A stretch of 64,000 bases of DNA, from assembly GCF_004681965.1 (NCBI RefSeq), contig NZ_SMLL01000003.1, positions 62,001 to 126,000 on the forward strand. Direction: 5' to 3'. Position 1 is the stretch's first letter; the number at the start of each line of letters is the position of its first letter. Below are positions 18,888 to 27,170 of this stretch, one piece after another. The stretch is from Ramlibacter rhizophilus (GTDB lineage: Bacteria > Pseudomonadota > Gammaproteobacteria > Burkholderiales > Burkholderiaceae_C). The notes under the pieces are model-generated. The model was not told where the DNA came from. It made no database searches and saw only the letters and a list, made by a program, of their open reading frames with translations. The position numbers were made by a program, and so were the translations under genes.

Positions 18888-19340
18888 ATGAAAGTCCTCC
18901 AGTCCCCCACCGATCTGCTGGCCCTGGTCGGCCAGGAAGTCGCCGCCAGCCCCTGGCTGACCGTCACCCAGGAGCAGGTGAACCTGTTCGCGCAGGCCAC
19001 GGGCGACGCCCAGTGGATCCACGTGGACGAGGACCGCGCGCGCCACGGGCCTTTCGGCACCACCATCGCGCACGGCTACCTCACCCTCTCGCTGCTGCCG
19101 CGCTTCTTCGCCGAGGCGATCACGGTGCAGTCCATGCGCATGTCGGTGAACTACGGCCTCAACAAGGTGCGCTTCCCCGCCCCGGTGCCCGTGGGCAGCC
19201 GCCTGCGCGCGCACTTCAAGCTGCTGGGTTGCGACGCGATCGAGGACGGCCTGCAACTGGCCTGGCAGGTGACGGTGGAGCGCGACGGCGGCGACAAGCC
19301 GGTGTGCGTGGCGGAGACGCTGTCGCGGGTGTATCCGTAG
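18888..19340 (+). CDS. MaoC family dehydratase ((R)-enoyl-CoA hydratase type)
   Basis: A 150-residue single hot-dog domain with the hydratase-2 motif: FAQATGDAQWIHVDEDRARHGPFGTTIAHGYLTLSLLP, carrying the catalytic Asp and His. Such enzymes hydrate trans-2-enoyl-CoA to (R)-3-hydroxyacyl-CoA in fatty acid or polyhydroxyalkanoate metabolism. The substrate chain length cannot be judged. It diverges from the antiporter gene with 85 bases between starts and is convergent with trmL. Confidence 0.92.
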   Translation: MKVLQSPTDLLALVGQEVAASPWLTVTQEQVNLFAQATGDAQWIHVDEDRARHGPFGTTIAHGYLTLSLLPRFFAEAITVQSMRMSVNYGLNKVRFPAPVPVGSRLRAHFKLLGCDAIEDGLQLAWQVTVERDGGDKPVCVAETLSRVYP

Positions 19341-19349
19341 GTCCAGGCT

Positions 19350-19829
19350 TCAGGCCGCCGCCTCGAAGCCGTTCTGCCGCCAGGCCTCGAACACCGTCAC
19401 CGCAACGGCATTGGAAAGATTCAGGCTGCGCTGGCCCTCCCGCATCGGAAGCCGCAGGCGCTGTGCGGGCGGGAAGCTCTCACGCAGCGCCGGGTCGAGC
19501 CCGCGGGACTCGGAGCCGAAAACCAGCCAGTCGCCGGGCGCGAAGCGCACATCGTGCACTCGCTGCGTTCCGCGCGTGGTGAGGGCGAACATGCGCTCGC
19601 GCGGAGGCTGCTCGGCCTCCATCAGGCGGGCCCAGTCCGCGTGGCGGCGCACCTGCGCCCACTCGTGGTAGTCCAGGCCGGCGCGGCGCATCAGGCGGTC
19701 TTCCATCGAGAAACCCAGGGGTTCCACGAGGTGCAGGGTGCAGCCGGTGTTGGCGGCAAGGCGGATCACGTTGCCAGTGTTGGGCGGGATCTCGGGTTCG
19801 ACCAGGACGATGTGGAACATGGGCGTCAT
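19350..19829 (-). CDS. trmL: tRNA (cytidine/uridine-34 2'-O)-methyltransferase
   Basis: A 159-residue SPOUT methyltransferase with the three SAM-site motifs of TrmL: VEPEIPPNTGNVIRLAANTG near the N-terminus, WLVFGSESRGLDPAL in the middle and LRLPMREGQRSLNLSNAVAV near the C-terminus that forms the knot. It methylates the wobble ribose of tRNA-Leu isoacceptors. The ATG at 19829 overlaps the stop of the comF-like gene (ATGA), so the two are translationally coupled; an internal ATG at 19820 is a weaker alternative. Confidence 0.95.
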   Translation of the reverse strand: MTPMFHIVLVEPEIPPNTGNVIRLAANTGCTLHLVEPLGFSMEDRLMRRAGLDYHEWAQVRRHADWARLMEAEQPPRERMFALTTRGTQRVHDVRFAPGDWLVFGSESRGLDPALRESFPPAQRLRLPMREGQRSLNLSNAVAVTVFEAWRQNGFEAAA

Positions 19830-20524
19830 TCGTCGGTGCGCGCCAGCACCACGCCGACGATGCGCGCCGCACCGGCGCGGCGCAGGGCGCAGGCCGCGGC
19901 CTGCAGGGAGGCGCCGCTGGTCATCACGTCGTCCACCAGCACCAGCCGGCGCCCGGCGAGCTCGCGCAGGCGCAGCGGGTCCACCGCGAAGGCGTGCGCC
20001 ACGTTGCGCAGGCGCGCCTGGCGGTCGAGCTGGGCTTGCGGCGGCGCTTCCCGCACGCGACGCAGCAGGTCCGCGCGCAGCTTGCCGGCGGCCAGCCGCC
20101 GCGCGAGTTCTGCCGCCTGGTTGAAGCCGCGCTGAGCCAGGCGCCGCGGCGACAAGGGCATCGGAACGAGCAGGTCGGCCTCATCGACGGCCATGCCGAT
20201 CCTCGGGTCGCGTCGCATCAGGGCTGCCAGCGTCGCGGCCCAGCCGGGTTGCTCCTGGAACTTGAAGCGCGCGATGAGCCCGGACCAGGGATAGGCGTAG
20301 CCCAGCGCCGCGTGGCAGGCGTCCAGCGCCGGCGGCTGCAGCAGGCAGGTTCCGCAGCGCGCCACGCCCGCGGGCACGACCAGCGCGCAGCCCTCGCAGC
20401 GGGGCGTGGGGCGGGCGAAGCGGCGATGGCAGGACTCGCAGACCGGCCCGTGCGGCCAGCCCCCGCAGACCGCGCAGCGGGAAGGCAGGCGCGAGAGCAG
20501 GGAGCCGAGGCGGTCGCGGAGCAT
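19826..20524 (-). CDS. ComF family phosphoribosyltransferase-like protein
   Basis: A 232-residue ComF/GntX-type protein with an N-terminal zinc finger of paired cysteines (CAVC, CESC, CEGC, CGTC between residues 17 and 60) and a C-terminal phosphoribosyltransferase domain with the PRPP motif RLVLVDDVMTSGAS. In transformable bacteria ComF helps single-stranded DNA uptake; in others its role is uncertain. The ATG at 20524 is chosen, as upstream in-frame residues do not look like protein. It diverges from the BioC-like gene with 31 bases between starts, leaving little room for two promoters. Confidence 0.88.
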   Translation of the reverse strand: MLRDRLGSLLSRLPSRCAVCGGWPHGPVCESCHRRFARPTPRCEGCALVVPAGVARCGTCLLQPPALDACHAALGYAYPWSGLIARFKFQEQPGWAATLAALMRRDPRIGMAVDEADLLVPMPLSPRRLAQRGFNQAAELARRLAAGKLRADLLRRVREAPPQAQLDRQARLRNVAHAFAVDPLRLRELAGRRLVLVDDVMTSGASLQAAACALRRAGAARIVGVVLARTDE

Positions 20525-20555
20525 GGCGTCAATATACTGGCCGGCTTTCCCGCTC

Positions 20556-21449
20556 ATGCCCGATCCGCGTCCTCCCACCCTCGACCCCGTCGCCGCCGCG
20601 CGCTGGCAGGCCAGGGCCCCGGCGCGCTCGCCGTGGTTGCACGAGGAGGTAGGCCGGCGCATGCAGGAGCGGCTCGAATGGATCCGCCTGCAGCCGGCCC
20701 GCTGGGCCGACTGGGCGCCCGTGCGCGGAGGCCTGCAGGCGCATGCCCTGGTGGCGCAGCGCTACGCGCAGGCGCCCTCGCTGGCGGTGGAGCCGCAGCC
20801 GCGCCAGCGCGAGGCGGCGCTTGCGCACTTCGCCGCGCCGTGGTGGCGGCGCTGGGGTGGCGCTCGGACGCAGGTGCTCGATGCGCTTCCGGACGCCTCG
20901 GTGCAGATGCTGTGGGCGAACATGGCGCTGCATTTCGACCCCGACCCGCAGGCCCTCATCGCGAGCTGGCACCGTGCGCTGCAGGTCGACGGCTTCCTGA
21001 TGTTCTCCTGCCTCGGTCCCGACAGCGCGCGCGAGCTGCGCCGGCTGTATGCGGCGCTCGGCTGGCCGCCGGCCGGGCCCGAGTTCACGGACATGCACGA
21101 CTGGGGTGACATGCTGGTGCACGCCGGCTTCGCCGAGCCCGTGATGGACATGGAGCGCCTCACGCTGACCTGGTCCGACGCGCGCGCCCTGCTCGCTGAG
21201 CTGCGCGAGCTGGGCGCCAACCTGCACCCGGGGCGCTTCGCCTCGCTTCGCGGGCGGCGCTGGCGCGAGCGGCTCGAGGCCGGGCTGACGCAGGGCCTGG
21301 CGACGTCCGACGGGCGGCTCGCCCTGGACCTGGAGATCATCTACGGCCACGCGCTGCGACCGCAGGCCCGGCCGCGCGTGGGCGGCGACGCCGCGGTGTC
21401 CCTCGAGGACATGCGTGGCCTGCTGCGCCAGGGGCGCCCCAGGGGATGA
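20556..21449 (+). CDS. BioC-like SAM-dependent methyltransferase with eroded motif I
   Basis: A 297-residue protein resembling the malonyl-ACP methyltransferase BioC (first step of pimeloyl formation for biotin). Motifs after the SAM site are kept: VQMLWANMALHFDPDPQALIASWHRAL, LMFSCLGPDSARELR and FTDMHDWGDMLVHAGFAEPVMDME. The usual glycine-rich SAM motif (D/E-x-G-x-G-x-G) is not seen where expected (residues about 45-75, ADWAPVRGGLQAHALVAQRYA). So either a divergent SAM site is used or the enzyme has lost activity; homologues in Burkholderiales, as I recall, share this. No bioABDF genes are near. Confidence 0.7.
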   Translation: MPDPRPPTLDPVAAARWQARAPARSPWLHEEVGRRMQERLEWIRLQPARWADWAPVRGGLQAHALVAQRYAQAPSLAVEPQPRQREAALAHFAAPWWRRWGGARTQVLDALPDASVQMLWANMALHFDPDPQALIASWHRALQVDGFLMFSCLGPDSARELRRLYAALGWPPAGPEFTDMHDWGDMLVHAGFAEPVMDMERLTLTWSDARALLAELRELGANLHPGRFASLRGRRWRERLEAGLTQGLATSDGRLALDLEIIYGHALRPQARPRVGGDAAVSLEDMRGLLRQGRPRG

Positions 21450-21533
21450 AGCCGGGGTTGCCGGTGTCGGAAGTCGACCACGGCGCGAGGGATTGAGCGT
21501 CCTGCGGCGCGGGGGTGGGGGGTGGGCGCACGC

Positions 21534-21539
21534 TACAAT
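21534..21539 (+). promoter_or_regulatory. Candidate -10 box upstream of DUF2244 / cox genes
   Basis: TACAAT, five of six matches to the consensus, 32 bases before the DUF2244 start, in an AT-richer pocket. A matching -35 is not obvious in the G-rich sequence upstream. Confidence 0.35.
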
Positions 21540-21571
21540 TCCGCGTTGATCTTGTGAGCGGCCACCGTACT

Positions 21572-22045
21572 ATGCGGGGATATCGATTCGCCACGGTTCA
21601 GGGCCCTCGCATCCAGTGGGCCCTGAAGCGCAACTGTTCGATCTCCCCAGGTCAGCTGGCCTGGTTCTACGCCTCGCTGTGCGTGGTGTCCCTGGGCATC
21701 GCAACGTTCTTCTGGCTGCAAGGCGCGACATTGATCCTGCCTTTCGCCTGGGCGGAGCTGGCGGCCGTCGGCATCGCATTCCTGGTGTACGCCCGGCACG
21801 CGACCGACGGTGAGCGCATCACCCTGAGCGGCCCCCGGCTGGTGGTCGAGCTGGAGAATGCGGGGCGCCTGGAGCGGGCGGAGTTCCACCGGGACTGGGT
21901 CCGGGTGGAGCCGCGGTCGGACCAGCGCTCGCTGATCGAGTTGTCGGGCCGCGGGCAGTCGGTGCAGGTGGGGCGTTTCGTGCGCCCGGAGCATCGCACC
22001 GCGCTGGCCCAGGAGATCAGAAGGGCCTTGCGTGAGACCGCGTGA
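21572..22045 (+). CDS. DUF2244 domain membrane protein
   Basis: A 157-residue protein with the DUF2244 signature WALKRNCSISPGQLAWFYASLCVVSL, two transmembrane helices at about residues 28-75, and a C-terminal cytosolic beta domain (RVEPRSDQRSLIELSGRGQSVQVGRFVRP). Its function is unknown, but in many proteobacteria it sits just upstream of the cytochrome c oxidase genes, as here (46 bases before coxB), suggesting a part in oxidase assembly or regulation. The ATG at 21572 fits the family N-terminus better than a longer upstream start. Confidence 0.85.
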   Translation: MRGYRFATVQGPRIQWALKRNCSISPGQLAWFYASLCVVSLGIATFFWLQGATLILPFAWAELAAVGIAFLVYARHATDGERITLSGPRLVVELENAGRLERAEFHRDWVRVEPRSDQRSLIELSGRGQSVQVGRFVRPEHRTALAQEIRRALRETA

Positions 22046-22091
22046 GGCGCGGCGCATCGAGGCGGCGGATTGTCATTGAGGTAGATACGAA

Positions 22092-23258
22092 GTGAAAACG
22101 ATCAAGAGCATTTCCCGGTTGGCCTTGCTCCTGGCTTCCGGGGCCGGCTGCGGCGCTGCCCTGGCCCAGATCCAGGACCTGCCCGGTGGGCCGGCGGTGC
22201 GCCAGCTCAACCTGCATGACGCCGCCACCCGCATCGCGGGCGAGCAGGCCTGGCTGCACTGGTTCATGCTCATCACCTGCGTCGTCATCTTCGTGCTGGT
22301 GTTCGCGGTGATGTTCTATTCCATCTGGAAGCATCGCCGCTCGCGCGGCGCCAAGCCGGCCAACTTCCACGAAAGCGTCACGGTGGAGGTCATCTGGACC
22401 GCCATTCCCTTCCTGATCGTCATCGTCATGGCCCTGCCGGCCACCAAGGTGCTGGTCGCGGCCAAGGACACGAGCAACGCCGACCTCACCATCAAGGCCA
22501 CGGGCTACCAGTGGAAGTGGGGCTACGACTACCTCAACGGCGAGGGTGCCGGCATCGCCTTCCTCTCGGCGCTGGATGCCAGCCATCGCCAGATGTCCGA
22601 CGAGGGCGCCCGCGGTGTCATGCCCAACGACTACCTGCTCAAGGTGGACAACCCGCTGGTGGTGCCCGTGGGCAAGAAGGTGCGCATCATCACCACCGCC
22701 AACGACGTGATCCACGCCTGGGGCGTGCCGGCCTTCGGCGTCAAGCAGGACGCCATCCCCGGCTTCGTGCGCGACACCTGGTTCCGCGCCGAGAAGGTCG
22801 GTGACTTCTACGGCCAGTGCTACGAGCTGTGCGGCAAGGAGCATGCCTACATGCCCATCCACGTGAAGGTGGTGTCCCCGGCCGACTACAGCGCCTGGGT
22901 CGTGGCCGAGCAGAAGAAGATGGCCGCCCGCCTGGACGATCCGGCCAAGGTCTGGGAGCTCACCGACATCGCTGCCCGCGGCGAGAAGGTCTATGCGGCC
23001 AACTGCGCGGCCTGCCACCAGGCCAACGGCAAGGGCGCCGGTCCCATCAAGGCGCTCGACGGCTCGCCCCTGCTGCTCAACGCCGAGAAGAGCGCGGCCA
23101 TCGACATCCTCCTGAACGGCAAGGGTGCCATGCCGGCCTGGAAGCAGCTGTCCGACACCGACATCGCCGCCGTGATCAGCTACACCAAGAACGCCTGGGG
23201 CAACAAGACCGGGCAGGTGGTTCAGCCCGCCGACGTGCAGGCTTTCCGCGCCAAGTAA
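22092..23258 (+). CDS. coxB: Cytochrome c oxidase subunit II with fused cytochrome c domain
   Basis: A 388-residue caa3-type subunit II. A signal peptide is followed by two membrane helices (about residues 55-80 and 98-118), a cupredoxin domain with the CuA ligands (HAWGVPAFG, then CYELCGKEHAYM), and a C-terminal cytochrome c domain with the haem motif CAACH near residue 302. It takes electrons from periplasmic cytochrome c and passes them via CuA to subunit I. The following ctaD starts 19 bases later; both belong to the oxidase operon. Confidence 0.97.
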   Translation: MKTIKSISRLALLLASGAGCGAALAQIQDLPGGPAVRQLNLHDAATRIAGEQAWLHWFMLITCVVIFVLVFAVMFYSIWKHRRSRGAKPANFHESVTVEVIWTAIPFLIVIVMALPATKVLVAAKDTSNADLTIKATGYQWKWGYDYLNGEGAGIAFLSALDASHRQMSDEGARGVMPNDYLLKVDNPLVVPVGKKVRIITTANDVIHAWGVPAFGVKQDAIPGFVRDTWFRAEKVGDFYGQCYELCGKEHAYMPIHVKVVSPADYSAWVVAEQKKMAARLDDPAKVWELTDIAARGEKVYAANCAACHQANGKGAGPIKALDGSPLLLNAEKSAAIDILLNGKGAMPAWKQLSDTDIAAVISYTKNAWGNKTGQVVQPADVQAFRAK

Positions 23259-23277
23259 TTCCCCGAGGTAATCCAAG

Positions 23278-24957
23278 ATGAGTGCAGTTCTCGACAACCA
23301 CGCACACGGCGCCGACCACGCGCACGACCACCATCACGACCATCCGACGGGCTGGCGCCGCTGGGTGTACGCCACCAACCACAAGGACATCGGAACGCTC
23401 TACCTGCTGTTCGCGTTCTTCATGCTGATGTTCGGCGGCGTTCTGGCGCTGGGCATCCGCGCCGAGCTGTTCCAGCCGGGGCTGCAACTGGTCAACCCCG
23501 AGCTGTTCAACCAGCTCACCACCATGCACGGCCTCATCATGGTGTTCGGCGCCATCATGCCGGCCTTCGTGGGCTTCGCGAACTGGATGATCCCGCTGCA
23601 GATCGGCGCCTCGGACATGGCCTTCGCGCGCATGAACAACTTCAGCTTCTGGCTGATGGTGCCGGCGGGCGCGATGCTGGCGGGCTCCTTCTTCATGCCC
23701 GGCGGGGCGCCAGCGGCCGGCTGGACGCTGTATGCGCCGCTCACGCTGCAGATGGGCCCGTCCATGGACGCGGGCATCTTCGCCATGCACATCCTGGGCG
23801 CGAGCTCCATCATGGGCTCGATCAACATCATCGTGACCATCCTCAACATGCGCGCCCCGGGCATGACGCTGATGAAGATGCCGATGTTCTGCTGGACCTG
23901 GCTGATCACCGCCTACCTGCTGATCGCGGTCATGCCCGTGCTGGCCGGCGCCATCACCATGACGCTGACGGACCGCCACTTCGGCACCACCTTCTTCAAC
24001 CCCGCCGGCGGCGGTGACCCGGTGATGTACCAGCACATCTTCTGGTTCTTCGGCCACCCCGAGGTGTACATCATGATCCTGCCGGCCTTCGGCATCATCA
24101 GCCAGGTCGTGCCCGCCTTCGCGCGCAAGCGCCTCTTCGGCTACGCCTCCATGGTGTATGCCACCTCGTCCATCGCCATCCTGTCGTTCATCGTGTGGGC
24201 GCACCACATGTTCACGACCGGCATGCCCGTGACCGGCCAGCTGTTCTTCATGTACGCGACCATGCTGATCGCGGTGCCCACGGCCGTGAAGATCTTCAAC
24301 TGGATCGCCACCATGTGGCAGGGCTCGATGACCTTCGAGACGCCCATGCTGTTCGCGGTGGGCTTCATCTTCGTGTTCACCATGGGCGGCTTCACCGGCC
24401 TGATCCTGGCCATGGCGCCCATCGACCTGCTGCTGCAGGACACCTATTACGTGGTGGCGCACTTCCACTACGTGCTGGTGGCCGGCTCGCTGTACGCGCT
24501 CTTCGCCGGCTTCTACTACTGGGCGCCCAAGTGGACGGGCGTGATGTACAACGAGACCCGCGGCAAGATCCACTTCTGGTGGTCGCTGATCTCCTTCAAC
24601 CTCACCTTCTTCCCCATGCACTTCCTGGGGCTGGCCGGCATGCCGCGCCGCTACGCCGACTACCCCATGCAGTTCTGGGACTTCAACGCCGTGGCCTCGG
24701 TGGGCGCCTTCGCCTTTGGCCTGGCCCAGGTGTACTTCTTCTTCTTCGTGGTCCTGCCCGTGATGCGCGGCAAGGGTGCGGTGGCGCCGCAGCGCCCCTG
24801 GAACGACGCCGACGGCAAGGGTGCCGAAGGCCTGGAGTGGGAAGTTCCTTCGCCGGCACCTTTCCACACCTTCGAGGTGCCTCCCCGCCTGGACGCCACG
24901 GCCACCCGCGTGCTCGACGCCCGCGTGCAGCCGAGCAACCCCGACGCGGTGCATTGA
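23278..24957 (+). CDS. ctaD: Cytochrome c oxidase subunit I
   Basis: A 559-residue haem-copper oxidase core subunit with 12 membrane helices. The haem a and a3/CuB histidines lie in MHGLIMVFGAIMP, FFGHPEVYIMILPAFG (His-Tyr cross-link), VWAHHMFTTG and DTYYVVAHFHYVL. It has the E/D/K-channel features of A-type oxidases and a long N-terminal His-rich stretch (HAHDHHHDHPTG) that may bind metal. It reduces O2 to water and pumps protons. It sits between coxB and the small assembly gene in the conserved Burkholderiales order. Confidence 0.98.
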   Translation: MSAVLDNHAHGADHAHDHHHDHPTGWRRWVYATNHKDIGTLYLLFAFFMLMFGGVLALGIRAELFQPGLQLVNPELFNQLTTMHGLIMVFGAIMPAFVGFANWMIPLQIGASDMAFARMNNFSFWLMVPAGAMLAGSFFMPGGAPAAGWTLYAPLTLQMGPSMDAGIFAMHILGASSIMGSINIIVTILNMRAPGMTLMKMPMFCWTWLITAYLLIAVMPVLAGAITMTLTDRHFGTTFFNPAGGGDPVMYQHIFWFFGHPEVYIMILPAFGIISQVVPAFARKRLFGYASMVYATSSIAILSFIVWAHHMFTTGMPVTGQLFFMYATMLIAVPTAVKIFNWIATMWQGSMTFETPMLFAVGFIFVFTMGGFTGLILAMAPIDLLLQDTYYVVAHFHYVLVAGSLYALFAGFYYWAPKWTGVMYNETRGKIHFWWSLISFNLTFFPMHFLGLAGMPRRYADYPMQFWDFNAVASVGAFAFGLAQVYFFFFVVLPVMRGKGAVAPQRPWNDADGKGAEGLEWEVPSPAPFHTFEVPPRLDATATRVLDARVQPSNPDAVH

Positions 24958-24979
24958 GCCTGAAAGACGAGCAGCCGCC

Positions 24980-25123
24980 ATGGCACGTGACGACGACCCG
25001 CGCAACAACGCGGCGCCCGAAGAGCGGCGCAGGGGCAACCTGCGCCTGGGCCTGATCCTTGCGTCCATCGCGGCGGCCTTCTTCCTGGGCTTCGTCGCCA
25101 AGATGTTCCTGCTGGGTGGCTGA
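24980..25123 (+). CDS. Cytochrome oxidase small assembly protein, 47 aa
   Basis: A 47-residue protein: a charged N-terminus (MARDDDPRNNAAPEERRR) followed by one transmembrane helix (LRLGLILASIAAAFFLGFVAKMFLL in two halves). Its place between ctaD and ctaG, 22 and 19 bases from them, is typical of the small oxidase assembly protein annotated in Burkholderiales. Its exact role is unknown; it probably aids insertion or stability of the oxidase. Confidence 0.85.
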   Translation: MARDDDPRNNAAPEERRRGNLRLGLILASIAAAFFLGFVAKMFLLGG

Positions 25124-25142
25124 GCGTGACAGGAGTGCTGCA

Positions 25143-25730
25143 GTGAGCATCAGGCGCGAGAACCTTCGCATGGTCGGCAAGCTGGTCGTCGTGGCGGCCG
25201 GCATGTTCGCCTTCGGCTATGCGCTGGTGCCGATCTACCAGAAGGTCTGCGACGCGCTGGGCATCAACATCCTGGCCATCGGCGAGCGGCAGGTCCCGGG
25301 CGGATCGACGGCGCTGCCGAGCAACACCCAGGTGGACACCAGCCGCACCATCACCGTGGAGTTCGACGCCAATGCGCGCGGGCCCTGGGAATTCCGGCCG
25401 GCGCAGCGTTCCGTGCAGGTCCATCCAGGGCAGCTCACCACGGTCATGTACGAGTTCCAGAACGTGCAGAACCGGCGCATGGCCGCGCAGGCCATTCCCA
25501 GCTACGCGCCGCGGCAGTCCGCAGCGCACTTCAACAAGCTCGAGTGCTTCTGCTTCAACCAGTACACGCTCGAGCCGGGCGAGAAGAAGCAGTGGCCGGT
25601 GGCTTTCGTGATCGATCCGCGCCTGCCCAAGGACGTGACCACCATCACCCTGTCCTACACCTTCTTCGAGGTGGGCGCGCCGGTGCCCTCCGCTCCGAGT
25701 GCCGCCGCACCGGCACAGCCTCGGTCATGA
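25143..25730 (+). CDS. ctaG: Cytochrome c oxidase assembly protein CtaG/Cox11
   Basis: A 195-residue copper chaperone. One N-terminal membrane helix (residues about 12-30, ending GYALVPIYQKVCDALG) is followed by a periplasmic immunoglobulin-like domain with the copper motif ECFCFNQ near residue 138 and the closing LSYTFFEV. It delivers CuB copper to subunit I. The GTG at 25143 is chosen because AGGAG lies seven bases upstream and the family begins at this point. The stop overlaps the start of the DUF2970 gene (ATGA). Confidence 0.95.
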   Translation: MSIRRENLRMVGKLVVVAAGMFAFGYALVPIYQKVCDALGINILAIGERQVPGGSTALPSNTQVDTSRTITVEFDANARGPWEFRPAQRSVQVHPGQLTTVMYEFQNVQNRRMAAQAIPSYAPRQSAAHFNKLECFCFNQYTLEPGEKKQWPVAFVIDPRLPKDVTTITLSYTFFEVGAPVPSAPSAAAPAQPRS

Positions 25731-25945
25731 GCCACAAGGTCGCTGCCATGGCTTCGCCGCGCAAGGGATCGATCCTCCAGACCGCCAGGGCCGTGGCCTG
25801 GGCGTTCCTGGGCGTGCGCAAGAACAGCGCCTACCAGCAGGACCTGGGGCGCCTGAACCCCCTGCACGTGATCGTGGTCGCACTCGTGGCTGCACTGCTC
25901 TTCGTGCTGGCCCTGGTGGGGCTGGTGCACTGGGTCGTGAATTGA
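25727..25945 (+). CDS. DUF2970 domain protein, 72 aa
   Basis: A 72-residue protein with one predicted transmembrane helix at the C-terminus (LHVIVVALVAALLFVLALVGLVHWVV) and the DUF2970 signature GSILQTARAVAWAFLGVRKNSAYQQD. The function is unknown, but its constant position between ctaG and ctaE points to oxidase assembly. It overlaps ctaG by 4 bases and precedes ctaE by 45 bases. Confidence 0.88.
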   Translation: MSHKVAAMASPRKGSILQTARAVAWAFLGVRKNSAYQQDLGRLNPLHVIVVALVAALLFVLALVGLVHWVVN

Positions 25946-25990
25946 ATCTGAAATCGACATACAAGAACTTATCCGGAAGCAGGAGTTGAG

Positions 25991-26872
25991 ATGAGTACCA
26001 GCGCCCACGGCACCACGCCGTACTACTACGTGCCCCAGCCGTCGCGCCACCCGGCGATGATGGCGCTGGGCCTGTTCTTCGTGATCCTGGGCGCGGGCCA
26101 GTGGATCAACGGGGTGGAGTGGGGGCAGTGGTCCCTGTACTTCGGCCTGGCCTGGGTTGCGGTGGTCCTGTTCCAGTGGTTCCGCGACGCCGTGCGCGAA
26201 AGCGAAGGCGGCTTGTACAGCCGCAAGATCGACCTGTCCTACCGCTGGAGCATGAGCTGGTTCATCTTCTCGGAGGTGATGTTCTTCGGCGCCTTCTTCA
26301 CCGCGTTGTGGTGGATGCGGGCCCACTCGGTGCCGGCCCTGGGCGGCATCGACAACGCCGTCCTGTGGCCCGACTTCAAGGGCCTGTGGCCCACCGCCGC
26401 ACCGGGCGTCACCGCCTCGCCGGGCAACATCATCGAGCCCTTCCAGACGATGACGCCGTTCTGGCTGCCCACCATCAACACCGCGCTGCTGCTGTCTTCG
26501 GGCGTGACGCTCACCATCGCGCACCACGCACTGCGCGAGAACCATCGCGGCAAGACCATCGCCTTCATGTGGGCCACCGTGATCCTGGGCCTGGTGTTCC
26601 TCTTCGTGCAGGGCTACGAGTACTACCACGCCTATGTGGACCTGAACCTCAAGCTCACCTCGGGCGCCTACGGCTCGACCTTCTTCCTGCTGACCGGTTT
26701 CCACGGCTTCCACGTGCTGGTGGGCATGCTGATGCTGCTGTTCATCACGCTGCGCCTCATGAAGGGCCACTTCACGGCCGATCGCCACTTCGGCTTCGAG
26801 GGCGCTGCCTGGTACTGGCACTTCGTGGACGTGGTGTGGTTGGGCCTGTACGTGCTGGTGTACTGGCTCTGA
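25991..26872 (+). CDS. ctaE: Cytochrome c oxidase subunit III
   Basis: A 293-residue, seven-helix subunit III with the typical SEVMFFGAFFTALWWMR, GYEYYHAYVDL, TGFHGFHVLVGMLML and WYWHFVDVVWLGLYVLVYW segments. It stabilises subunit I and feeds protons to the D channel. GGAG is placed before the ATG. It ends the first oxidase operon; a hairpin terminator follows 17 bases downstream. Confidence 0.97.
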   Translation: MSTSAHGTTPYYYVPQPSRHPAMMALGLFFVILGAGQWINGVEWGQWSLYFGLAWVAVVLFQWFRDAVRESEGGLYSRKIDLSYRWSMSWFIFSEVMFFGAFFTALWWMRAHSVPALGGIDNAVLWPDFKGLWPTAAPGVTASPGNIIEPFQTMTPFWLPTINTALLLSSGVTLTIAHHALRENHRGKTIAFMWATVILGLVFLFVQGYEYYHAYVDLNLKLTSGAYGSTFFLLTGFHGFHVLVGMLMLLFITLRLMKGHFTADRHFGFEGAAWYWHFVDVVWLGLYVLVYWL

Positions 26873-26889
26873 TCGCCGCCGCACACGAC

Positions 26890-26912
26890 AAGGGCCGCGA
26901 AAGCGGCCCTTT
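26890..26912. terminator. Hairpin terminator after ctaE
   Basis: Stem AAGGGCCGC, loop GAAA, arm GCGGCCCTTT followed by GTCTTGG. The hairpin lies between convergent ctaE and the DUF2909 gene and can act on both. Confidence 0.85.
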
Positions 26913-26933
26913 GTCTTGGTGCCCGGCGGCGGC

Positions 26934-27155
26934 TCAGCCCTGCAGGGGAATCCCGGTGGGGCGCAGGTATCCCAGTTTCCAGGCGACCAGGATGCACACG
27001 AACAGCAGGATCGAGAACCCGACGCGGAAGGCCAGCGCGCGTGCCATGTGGCTGCTCTTGGGCTTGTCGCCGCTGTCCTTCATCATGAAATACAGCGCCG
27101 CCCCCAGGCTGCCGATGATGGCCACGAAGGCCAGCGAGATCAGGAGAACTTTCAT
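26934..27155 (-). CDS. Twin-transmembrane protein (DUF2909 type), 73 aa
   Basis: A 73-residue protein with two membrane helices (residues about 3-24 and 45-64) joined by a polar loop DSGDKPKSSHMAR. This twin-helix build and its position between ctaE and surf1, on the opposite strand, match the DUF2909 small membrane proteins of Burkholderiales. It diverges from surf1 with only 15 bases between starts. Its function is not known; association with the oxidase is inferred from constant location. Confidence 0.82.
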   Translation of the reverse strand: MKVLLISLAFVAIIGSLGAALYFMMKDSGDKPKSSHMARALAFRVGFSILLFVCILVAWKLGYLRPTGIPLQG

Positions 27156-27170
27156 GCGAGGGATTATCCG

